Shown here: piece by piece, positions 56,701 through 64,000 of the stretch
Numbering within the stretch: the first letter of the stretch is position 1
Layout: each line of letters starts with the position of its first letter
DNA from: Buddleja alternifolia
Taxonomy: Eukaryota; Streptophyta; Magnoliopsida; Lamiales; Scrophulariaceae
Direction: 5' to 3'
Length of the DNA stretch: 64,000 bases
Assembly: GCA_019426215.1 (NCBI GenBank)
Contig: CM033393.1
Location: 8,776,046-8,840,045 of the forward strand
Translations under genes and position numbers: made by a program
Notes under the pieces: generated by a model
Seen by the model: the letters and a program-made list of their open reading frames with translations, nothing else
Told to the model about the DNA's origin: nothing
Database searches by the model: none

Positions 56701-56989
56701 CATTCATGTTGAAATCGTGTGATGGATATGATGTACCACCCAAATCATCCAACGGGACACTGCTTTCACCGTGTCTTGTCCAACGTTTGTAGCTTTTATC
56801 AATTCCATTACACACCAAATGATCTTCCAACTCACGTGGACTAATTCTCTTTCCAAAACAACAACGTAAACACGGGCAAGTGATCCTAGTTCGATCTGGT
56901 GCATGGTCAACCGCAAACTTTATGAACTCTTTCACACCTTTCTCATACTGTTCCGACATACGATCTGCTAAAATCCAACTTCGATCCAT
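53708..56989 (-). CDS. TNP2-type CACTA transposase (intact, 1093 codons)
   Basis: An uninterrupted single-exon frame from the ATG at 56989, followed upstream by stops. Domains in order: N-terminal transposase-associated domain (1-80; DRSWILADRMSE, Cys-rich CPCLRCC and HLVCNGI); the TNP2/Transposase_21 core (about 180-460; CPKCGASRYK, LVLATDGMNPHG, GDIDVYLTPLIEDL-like segment, VHGQCGCPIC); a DUF4218-type region (about 620-770; MDHLLPIAIRAILP, FFDIMTHLPIHL, MYPAERYMKVLKGYVKN); and a DUF4216-type region (about 920-1010; YYGVIERIWELDY, VFGCRWVDN). It ends in a Lys/Arg-rich tail (TKKNGRTDGKQK...KRKR), a likely nuclear-localisation signal. The enzyme excises and reinserts elements with CACTA ends. 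The length suits full-length family members and no damage was seen. Confidence 0.93.
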   Translation of the reverse strand: MDRSWILADRMSEQYEKGVKEFIKFAVDHAPDRTRITCPCLRCCFGKRISPRELEDHLVCNGIDKSYKRWTRHGESSVPLDDLGGTSYPSHDFNMNDYEPDRLEEMTNVIEEDLRNCPKMFDNLTSDSKTPLYSGSKFTRLKTVLNLYKLKANNGWSDKSFTDLLGLLKSMLPEDNVLPNRTYEAKRMLTSIGMGYERIHACLNDCVLFRIDYASLKACPKCGASRYKKNGSTPVKTMWYLPIIPRFKRMYSSKELAKDLTWHADRRFEERIEDDKIRHPSDSPQWKKIDDDFPEFGEESRNLRLVLATDGMNPHGLQSSSHSTWPVILMIYNLPPSRCMKREHIMMPILISGPKQPGNDIDVYLTPLIEDLKVLWDTGVQVYDGLREENFNLRVMLFGTINDFPARANLEGYGVHGQCGCPICVKSTDQYRLTHSQKYAFQGHRRWLNRNHRYRRWKKAFNGNIEEGRAPKCLTGEEVFENVRDLEVKFGKTFACGLAKTGWKKKSIFFELPYWTSLHVRHFLDIMHIEKNVFDSVIGTLLNVPGKTKDGVKARLDLVEMKIRGKLTPTNKGKRTYLPPAAHTLARKEKIALCEFLNGVKVPEGYSSNISSLVSMKDLKLKHLKTHDCHVIMDHLLPIAIRAILPKKVRDTITKLCFFFKAMWSKVFDPEQFPALQKQIVITLCELEMYFPPAFFDIMTHLPIHLVRETQLCGPAFMRSMYPAERYMKVLKGYVKNRSRPEGCIVERYIVDEAITFCTEYLTDSNVAELPKSHVVGGGTEGVGLMGKQLASVHITQRDQAHLYVLHNTDEVDPYVEEHKNQLRRFNPIKNESWISREHNKSFIDWFRKHFEEKQKENPQLSVSDKLTRLSMGPDRLVFCYSGYRINGRTFYTKDQDERSTMQNSGVSLVAQAMHISSAKDNNPIYADLSYYGVIERIWELDYSWFRVPVFGCRWVDNKHGVDNSEIGFTRVDLERVGYKDEPFILASQAKQVFFVTDPIDKRWSIVLSANKNTCIEGDYEESEDDGENPISLGDSQSIDSDDDLDISDDELYMRQDHQEGIWINPSVRRRTKKNGRTDGKQKTAKPTTKRKR

Positions 56990-57627
56990 TTTGATTCTAA
57001 ATTAATCAAATTAAACAATTTTATCATCAGTTGATAGTTAAATTAATTAAATAATTTGTATTTTAATTTATTTCCCATTATTCTAGAAAAAATTCAGCAG
57101 AGTAACAACGCAAAAATTACTACCAAGTTCTCGACTTAATCTTCACCCGGTTAGGTTGAATCCAACAAAATTCGAATCTGACGATCCGCTAAAATCCAAT
57201 TTCAATCTTAATTAATTATATTTTCAGCAACTACAAATATTGATCACCAGTCGGATCACATAAATCACATAAAACTATAGATAAAACATTATATTTTCAG
57301 CAACTAAGTATAAATATAGATCACCAGTTGGATCAATGTACCCTAAACCACCAAATAACCACAATTTAATCTCAAATCAAACGGAATTAACACCCGACTA
57401 ACTAAAATTAATACTAAATTCAGTCAAATTCCTAGTTCCCTTAAATTTTTTATACACCCACACATACACAAATACACGCACACATACACAAATATATATA
57501 CATACACTCATATATGCATACACCCACATATACACAAATACAAGCACACATACACAAATATATATACATACACTCATATATGCATACACCCACATATACA
57601 TACATCTATACATACTCTATGTATGTG

Positions 57628-57658
<31 letters not shown>

Positions 57659-58125
57659 CTAAAAGAAAATACCAAAACTAAATGGACCACGGCGGCGGAA
57701 GCGGAGGTGGGCGGCAGGGGCAGCGGCGGCGGAGGTCGGCTGCGGCGGCGGCGGTGGTAGAGAGAGAGAGAGAGAAAATCCGAGAGAGAGAGAGCAAAAC
57801 CGAGAGAGAGAGAGAAAAACCGAGAGAGAGAGAGAAAACGGGAGGGGGGCGGCGGATGGTGGTGATGGTGGTGGTGGTGGTGGTGGTGGTGAGAGAGAGA
57901 GAGAGAGAGAGAGAAAAACCGAGAGAGAGGGCTAGATATCTAGAGAGAGAAAAAGAGATCTAGGGGGCGGCGGACGGTGGTCTCGCGATGGTGGAGGTGG
58001 TGGTGGTGGTGGTGGTGGTGGTGGTGGTGGTGGTGGTGAGAGAGTTGAGAGAGAGAGAGAGTGAGTAGGTGAGATGTAGTGATAGTGAGAGTGAGAGTGA
58101 GGGGGGCCGGGTTGTAGAAAACCCG
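56990..58125 (-). promoter_or_regulatory. CACTA B 5' leader and probable promoter region
   Basis: Upstream of the transposase ATG (higher coordinates) lie an AT-rich stretch (57000-57420), a TACACA/TATATG minisatellite (57455-57620), and GA-rich and GGC/GGT-rich simple repeats (57680-58060). The order mirrors the leader of element A. Transcription should start near the right end and run leftward. No clear TATA box or start site could be fixed. Open frames in the GA/GGT repeats are artefacts. Confidence 0.5.
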
Positions 58126-58129
58126 GCCC

Positions 58130-58510
58130 TTGTGCCAGCGGTTCGGTCGAACCGCTGGCACATGTCTGTTTGTGGCAGCGGTTCGGCTAGAACCGCTGCC
58201 ACAAAGTACACTTCTGGCAGCGGTTCGGCTAGAACCGCTGCCACAAAGTACACTTCTGGCAGCGGTTCGGCCGAACCGCTGCCATACGTGCGCTTTGTGG
58301 CAGCGGTTCGGCCGAACCGCTGCCATACGTGTGCTTTTTGGCAGCGGTTCTGGCCGAACCGCTGCCACATTCAAAATATTTTTTTTTTTTTTTTTTTTTC
58401 TGAAACCTATGCCAGCGTTTTGGCTCGAACCGCTGTCATAGGTCCGAACCGAATGCCACTTTTTACAGCAGTTTTCAAAACCGCTGTCATAGGTGCGCTG
58501 TAATAGGACT
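58130..58510. repeat. CACTA B right subterminal palindromes
   Basis: Eight or more palindromes of the form GGCAGCGGTTCGG..CCGAACCGCTGCC, two of them in a near-identical 49-bp direct repeat (about 58188-58285), followed by a T22 run (58379-58400) and degenerate AGCAGTTTT...AACCGCTGT copies close to the tip. They pair in function with the left array. Confidence 0.8.
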
Positions 58511-58527
58511 TTTTTGTGGTAGTGTCT

Positions 58528-59112
58528 TAAGGTGTGTTTTTTTCTTTCAGCTCCTTTAGAAGTTGACTTTGAAGCAGACGCTGCTGCCCCCAGAAGAAGG
58601 CTAAGAAGACCAAGAAATCCAAGTTTTCTAAATCTAAATCTTCTACTAGTCCAGCAGAAGAGGAAGTCCCCAAAAAGACTTTGGCCGATATTCTTGCTGA
58701 TATTGCCGCCTCTAACAAGCCCAAAAAAGCTCCCAAGCCCGTGGAAAGGACTTTAGCTGAGGTTGATTCTGCATGCTATGATGCTCATTTGCACAGTGAA
58801 CAGGAGGCTAGGCCACCGAGGAATGAGATGCTCAACTTTTATGATAATTATTCTCATATTCCTTAGAGTCCAAGTGAGGAGACACTCAATAAGCTTGGCT
58901 ACTCTCACTACCTTGAGAAAGTTGCTTACTATTCCAATCTTGAGATTCTGCAGCCGCTCCACCTATGGAAAGCTAAAGGGATCACAATTCCTGACACGCC
59001 AGCGGATTTGAAGCAAATGATTTCCCAAGAAGCCCAGCTATACTTCGAAAGAGTGTGGTATGGAGATTATATTCCAGACCTCCAGCGTTTTCTCTCCTTG
59101 AAGAACATTCAT
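58528..59112 (+). pseudogene. Sirevirus-type ORF3, middle part
   Basis: After the CACTA target duplication, ORF3 resumes with an acidic then Lys-rich segment (KKTLADILADI near 58675) and a helical region (LGYSHYLEKVAYYSNL near 58895). A frameshift lies near 58590, and a TAG at about 58864 (TAGAGT) interrupts it. It is cut at 59112 by the solo LTR. Function unknown. Confidence 0.6.
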
Positions 59113-59146
59113 TGTTGGTCCCAAGTGGTATACGAAAGGGTCTAGA

Positions 59147-59161
59147 AGGGGGGGGGGGGGG
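59147..59161 (+). repeat. G homopolymer near the LTR end
   Basis: A G run of about 15 lies between the inverted words GGGTCTAG and GAATAGACCC, forming a hairpin with a homopolymer loop. It is at the same place as the CCCGCCC spacer at 41367-41373 and the long G run at 26961-26986. Confidence 0.8.
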
Positions 59162-60369
59162 TTGAATAGACCCTGAAGTCTTTTTCGACTTCTAAAAGTT
59201 CGTATCACTTTGAGGTATTTGAACGCTCGGAAAGCTTTAAGCGCTGGATGTGGCGCTTGAGAAACGTTAACTTAGACTCGGTGATTTCAACGCTTACCAA
59301 AGTAGGGTAGAGTTTAGTCACTAAATCAGGGTTAGCACAGCGGAAGTATTTTATAGCTTAGCGTTCAGTTTGTTAATCGAAAGTAGTCGCTTAGTTGTTT
59401 TAAAACTTTATCAGAATGTATGCAATATGAATAGTAAAGCAGTAAAACAATGAATGCTTAAAGAGGTAAATGACACAAGATATTTGTAAGGTTCACTGGG
59501 TGATGTAATCCCAGCTACGTCCTTCTTCTCCTTATATCAAGGAGGTTTTCCACTATGATGATTATCGAAGAGTCACACAGAGACTTCTACAAGATAGAGG
59601 GAGATTGGATATGATCTCGGAACTCCTTGGTCACACAGATTTCAGCTCCACTAAAGACCTTCTATCCCCTTGCTTCTTTCACTCAGAAATGGTGCAAGTT
59701 ACCCTTGATCTCGGAACTCCTTGGTCACACAGATTTCAGCTCCAATAGAGATCAACTTCAACAAGCTTCTTTTACACAAAAATATTGCTTGTAAGTCAAC
59801 CAGCTTTCTCACTCAGATGAAAGGTGTTGATGGTTTTGGTAACGGGTTTGTTTGATGTTGGGAAGTTCAAACAACTTGGAATATCTCAGTAATAGTGTAT
59901 GGTTCTTCTAAAAAGATGTTTGAGATATTGGTGACTGTCTTTGGAATGTATTTGAGAGGCTTGAAGGATTTCGGCTATGGAGTTTCTAAGCTTTTTCTCT
60001 CAAATAATATCAGCAAAGTTTGGACCTTTTTCAGTGTATATGAGTGTGTGATCTCGGTCTCTTTTCACTGTTGTTACGCTTGTCACCACCTTTGTTTTTG
60101 CTGAAAGGGTACTATTTAAGTGTTTCTTGGAATTTTGTCCGTTGGACACAATTTGGAGCGTGTTTCCCTAAACATTCCTTGTCTCAAACATTCCTGACAT
60201 ATGGCAATATTAAATAGCCAAACTTGTTCTTGGTTTTTGGAATCTAATAGCCTTGGTCAAAAAGATAGTTTGCCCATATTGTAGTGCTCATACTTTAATG
60301 CACTTTATTCAACTTTTAATGCATCTTGTCTTTATTTCCGTTGGAAATAATTGATTGAATAGACGCAAA

Positions 60370-60850
60370 AAACTGTTCACATGAATAGTAGAACTATTCG
60401 GCTGGCGCTTGAATAGTGATGCTTGAATAGTAACTCCTGAATAGTAATACTATTCAGTTAGCGCTTGAACATACTGTTCATATGAATAGTACGTTCAAAG
60501 TTTCGAGCGCTTGAATACTGTTTACCTGAATAGTCGTGAATAGTATTCTTGAATAGTTAGCGCTGGACGCTTGAGCGTTGAATAGTATCATGTGAATAGT
60601 AATACTTTGAATAGTGACGGATGAATAGTATCCCGATTCACCAGGCGCTTGGGAGTGTTCTCTTGAATAGTATGTTGAATAGTGACGATGAATAGTAACA
60701 CTATTCAATAGGCGCTTGAGCGCTTGAATAGTAAGCGCTGGACGCTTGAGAGCTTGAATAGTAACGCGTGAATAGTAAGCGCTGGACGCTTGAGCGCTTG
60801 AATAGTAACGCGTGAATAGTAGCGCTGGACGCTTGGAACAAATCTTCATC
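60370..60850. repeat. TGAATAGTA-rich minisatellite in the solo LTR
   Basis: More than twenty copies of GAATAGT(A), interspersed with GCGCTTGA and GCGCTGGACGCTTGAG words. The last part (60715-60845) is a regular ~55-bp repeat (GCGCTGGACGCTTGAGCGCTTGAATAGTAACGC-type, written in shorter pieces here). The shared LTR at 36172-41407 has GCGCTTGAG words but no such expansion. Confidence 0.85.
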
Positions 60851-61100
60851 TTCTTTTGATTCCAGATGCTGATCTTCAACTTCATCACTTAATAGACTCA
60901 CACAGAATTTTATTAATGATTTGGTATCACATAATCTAAAATCTATAAAGACAAAAATTACAAGCCTAACCAAATAAGTAAACTTTCAAACGTTTATACA
61001 ATATTTCTATGAAAACATAAACTTACATTCTTTTGGGGTCTAACATGAAATCCTATCTTGTCATCATCAAAACATCTAACATGAAATTCCTAACATTCAT

Positions 61101-63215
61101 GATTGCGGATTTAGAGCTATCATAGCAGCCGGTTCAGAATGGCTCATTCAAGAAGCTGAATGGGTTCAGGCATATGACTTGAAGCGCGATATTGTTGAAG
61201 AAATGGTTGCCAACCCAGTGTTGTTTAATCAAGCTATTCATGACAAATGCAAATGATTTTCCCGATATTGTCTTGATTCCAGAGTTTAGAGCCTTGGACC
61301 TGTTCTATCTCTGCCAGCGATTCAGCATCCTGTTGAAGAATCTCTTCGCCAAGCTCCGTCAGTCCAATCTTGTTCCCGATGAGAGCAGCGCTCCCAGTGG
61401 TGAATCTTCAAGTGCTAATGTGGAAGTAGGTACTGAATGGCGCTATGAGTTTCTCTTCAATCATATGAGACTCTGAGACGCTGTGAGAATATTTGACCAC
61501 ATTTTCACACAAAACGTTGTCACAACAATTGGGGCCACTATTATTGCCTTCTCAGGTTTCATCCTTTTGGATTCATACCCCCAGGAGTTAAGTGCTCATT
61601 ACCAGAGGGTAATAGACTTGCTCGAAAGGCATTGCAGCCCAGCGCTTACTTACGCTATTTTGCCGCACTTAGAGAACTACTGCAGACATTACATTTCTAA
61701 TCTTCCAGACTTTCCAGTAGATAGGTCGCTGTATTTCAGCAAGGAGAAAACCGATGACTCTCTATTCTTTATTCCAGGGTCAAACGCTAGGTTAACTCCG
61801 GTTCATCCTATTGATGCTATTGGTCCTATGTGGGTAGCTGCTAGAGAAAGCCCACTTTCTGTATTTTCGCAAAAATTACTCCAGCTCTCTACTTCGAAAA
61901 ATATTCCATGGCTGGATGTTATGCCAACGACAGGGATGACTCCTACAGAGATCATTCCAGAATCATCTCTGATTTCATCGTTGCAGTGGCTCTCAAATTT
62001 TTGTAAGTATTATTCTTCAACACCACTTCTTGCCAATTCTGCTTTTGAGTACATAGATACTCTTGTTCCTGTTGTCCGAGAAGCGTTTTCTAAGGAAGAC
62101 GTGGAGACAATTTTTGAGGAAGAAACCCCTACCAGCGCTCTCGCTCCAGTCATTGTTAAAAAACTATCAAGCACCGAGGCTGTTGGAGCTGCTATGGATT
62201 CTGCAGAAGTCCATGCTTCAGATGCTGATCTTCCAAAAATGGAACCTATTATTGCTTCGGATGAACCTCTCATAAAAGATCCAGCGCGTGGCAAAGCGGT
62301 TGCTTCCAAAGAACCGTTGCCCATTCAGGCGCACTCCTCCAGCAAATTAGACAGTGATAATGATCAGGATTTCAAGACGGCAGTTAAGAACTCTCTCAAT
62401 GATATCAAGGGTTCTTGTTCACGCCTAGAAGAAACAAGTTGCTCAATTCTCAATCAAGTCAAAAGAATTCGACTAAATGATATGTGGAATGTTTCCAATA
62501 CCTACACTATTAATATTATGAAACGGATCCCCCCACTTGTCAAATATCTTTCTGATAGCGTCAATCGGACGCTTGCCGAGAATGCAACTGCAGATGCTGA
62601 TCGTCACTCTCTTTCCAACTCAGCAGCTGAGAGTATAGCTGCTCAAGTAACTCTCCTGATAGATGAAGTAAAGCTTCTTGGCAAAGAACTTTCCAAGATT
62701 CGCTCTACCAAAGCACCTCTTGATGCTGATGTCAAGAAGGGGGAAAAGGGTAAGTCCAAAAGCTTGGCAAGCTCTGATGATAATCGCTGGGATGATCTCT
62801 AAAATGCTATTCAATCGATCCAGCAGGCTGTCCTCAAGAAGCGTAAACCTCGTTTTTATAGAGGTTACCCAATTCCAGATTTCTCAGTTGAGCTACTTGA
62901 AGAGTTAGGAATTTCTCTGTTTGCCGCTTATGTGCCCATTAACATCCATCTAAACAGAGCCCCAGTCACAAGATCATATGAGATTTTTGAAGAACTTTTG
63001 TGTGAATTGGGAATCGAAAATGCAATTTGGCAAAGTGCCTCCACAATTTTGAGGAATTGGTTAAAAGAATGGGACATGTACAATTTGCCAATAGCACTCA
63101 CAAAAAGATGAGAGAAGCAAACGACAAGTTATGGAAGTTTGCGGAGATGCTCTTCAAACAAGAGAGGAAGCAAGATCCCAAGAAACCTCAATCTTTCTAA
63201 GTCAAGAGAAAGCGC
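61101..63215 (+). pseudogene. Sirevirus-type ORF3, C-terminal part
   Basis: The sequence continues after the solo LTR. The 61483-62802 frame is open for 439 codons: a helical globular region (residues 1-190, with ALTYAILPHLENYCRHY and IGPMWVAARESPL), an acidic low-complexity middle, then helices (residues 300-400, including AAQVTLLIDEVKLLGKEL). A TAA at 62800 replaces the Gln codon still present in element 1 (35515 region), a one-base loss follows near 63034, and another stop lies near 63200. A stop and frameshift near 61475 separate it from the preceding segment. No known enzyme motif; a structural or nucleic-acid-binding role is only a guess. Confidence 0.6.
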
Positions 63216-63459
63216 TAAAAGCTTTATTGTTCAATTTTTTTTTAGGCGCTTCATGTTTTTATGTTTCCTTGTAACTCATTGTACTTAACGATATATTCAA
63301 TGAATGAGTTTAGTAAAACATCTCATTTTTGGCTATATATACTAACTTATAGCTAACCTCTAACATTTAAATGCTAACTTTATATTATCTTTGGTAACCT
63401 CTCTAGCTCTTGGACTATAAAAGAGTTAAGGCCTTAACACCATCAAAAATGGGGAAATT
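63216..63459 (+). other. 3' untranslated region and polypurine tract of element 2
   Basis: Closely matches 35934-36171 of element 1. It ends in AAAAATGGGGAAA (about 63446-63459), the polypurine tract, which carries a T where element 1 has an uninterrupted G run. Confidence 0.75.
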
Positions 63460-64000
63460 GTTAGGAAATTTCATGTTAGACGTTTTGATGATGACAAGAT
63501 AGGTTTTATATTAGACCCCAAAGATACGTAAGTTTACCTTTATTAGAATATGTATAAGCGTTTAAAGTTATCGAGTTGTAATTTTTTTCAAGGCTTTTAT
63601 CTTTATGTCTTTAGACTAGATTCTGCGCTTGAGCTATGATAGAATTCTAGTTGAGTCTATCAAAGTAAAATTGGAGATCGGCGTCTGAAGACCTTGGAGA
63701 TGAAGAATTATTTAAGAGGCTATCATAGCGCTTGAGAATCAATTCAGAACGACAAACGTCACAAGCGCCTATCGTCACCTGAATTTAATCCGAAGTCAAT
63801 AAGCTATTTAGGCAATAATCAATGGACTTTTATTTTCAACGCGAAATAAATTCAAATGCATTAAATTCTTGATAAGGGCATTAAATGTGATAACGACTAT
63901 TGACGGCACGAATAAGCCTTTCCATTGGCTATCAACTCAAAGTAGGTCCGCTACCTACTCTGTGCGGCATAATTTTTAGAGATGGCAGAAAAGACTGTTT
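63460..64000 (+). repeat. 3' LTR of Sirevirus-type element 2 (cut by the window end)
   Basis: Starts TGTTAGGAAATTTCATG at 63460 and follows the 5' LTR (40013 onward) with scattered substitutions to the end of the window. The divergence appears several times larger than between the Athila-like LTRs, so this element is older. Confidence 0.88.

Larger units (their letters stand above)
49234..58524 (-). mobile_element. Complete CACTA (En/Spm-like) transposon B with 3-bp TSD
   Basis: The left tip reads CACTACTACAAAAATGACC at 49234; the right tip, read in reverse, CACTACCACAAAAAAGTCC ending at 58524. TCT flanks both sides (49231-49233 and 58525-58527), the 3-bp duplication of CACTA elements. Both ends have dense palindromic subterminal repeats. 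Two genes are read on the minus strand from a GA/GGC-rich leader near the right end: an intact TNP2-type transposase and a 12-exon accessory gene with a Ulp1 domain. At 9291 bp with both genes open, it is the best autonomous candidate in the window. Confidence 0.92.
59113..61095 (-). mobile_element. Solo Sirevirus-type LTR, minus orientation, 5-bp TSD
   Basis: Read on the plus strand it begins TGTTGGTCCCAAGTGG at 59113 and ends TTCCTAACA at 61095, the reverse of the 36172/63460 LTR. TTCAT flanks it on both sides (59108-59112 and 61096-61100). No internal retrotransposon sequence is present, so recombination between two LTRs probably removed it. At 1983 bp it is about 0.55 kb longer than the 5' LTR of element 2, largely because of a GAATAGTA array. 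Confidence 0.9.
41408..63459 (+). mobile_element. Sirevirus-type Ty1/copia element 2, internal region with nested insertions
   Basis: Between the 5' LTR (ending 41407) and the 3' LTR (starting 63460) the order is primer-binding site, gag, pol, a spacer and a long third ORF, as in Sireviruses (copia elements with an extra ORF after pol). A complete CACTA element and a solo LTR, each with exact target duplications, sit inside ORF3. The coding regions carry several stops and frameshifts, so the element is inactive. Confidence 0.85.

Noticed and set aside
57682..58503. Open frames of 93-144 codons in the GA/GGT repeats and subterminal palindromes of CACTA B
   Set aside because: Low-complexity translations on both strands, with a repeated peptide mirroring the palindromic DNA repeats.
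1..64000. Host genes, tRNA or rRNA genes
   Set aside because: I looked for conserved non-transposon protein motifs and tRNA-like arms. The only tRNA-related matches are retrotransposon primer-binding sites at 24935 and 41410.

Overview
The window looks like a stretch of repetitive nuclear DNA from a flowering plant, most likely a eudicot. Every coding region I can recognise is transposon- or virus-derived: Ty3/gypsy, Ty1/copia (including a Sirevirus-type element), an Athila-like retrotransposon, hAT, Mutator-like (MULE) and CACTA DNA transposons, and a fragment of an endogenous pararetrovirus. I found no host gene, tRNA, rRNA or CRISPR array. The species cannot be named from this sequence.

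Layout, left to right. 1-2103: decayed 3' half of a gypsy pol (+). 2104-5398: broken pararetrovirus remnant (-) fused directly to it. 5399-6710: AT-rich DNA with a 23-base C run and a small fold-back element. 6711-10978: dead hAT element with a 540-bp internal tandem duplication. 11181-14583: a 3.4-kb fold-back MULE with an exact 9-bp target duplication, built almost wholly from ~190-bp tandem repeats that invert in the middle. 14593-18880: copia LTR-like and pol scraps. 18882-27215: pieces of Sirevirus-type LTR, split by a complete 7.4-kb Athila-like non-autonomous element (19128-26524, target duplication AGCAG) carrying only gag and protease. 27216-32400: two truncated, chimeric CACTA elements. 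32400-35325: decayed copia element. 35325-36171: 3' end of one Sirevirus-type element, joined through a single shared LTR (36172-41407) to a second one that runs to the window end. That LTR is split by a MULE (36189-40003, target duplication AATTTCATA).

The second Sirevirus-type element has gag, pol and a long third ORF. The third ORF is interrupted by a complete 9.3-kb CACTA element (49234-58524, target duplication TCT) and by a solo Sirevirus-type LTR (59113-61095, target duplication TTCAT). Its 3' LTR starts at 63460 and leaves the window.

The most complete transposition system is the CACTA element. It has an uninterrupted 1093-codon TNP2-type transposase and a second gene that I could assemble as 12 in-phase exons (727 codons), combining a plant CACTA accessory-protein region with a C-terminal Ulp1-type cysteine protease domain whose His, Asp, Gln and Cys are all present. 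Both are read from the minus strand, and each end carries arrays of palindromic subterminal repeats. Exact target duplications at five insertions allow the nesting to be read confidently. Most other coding regions carry stops or frameshifts.
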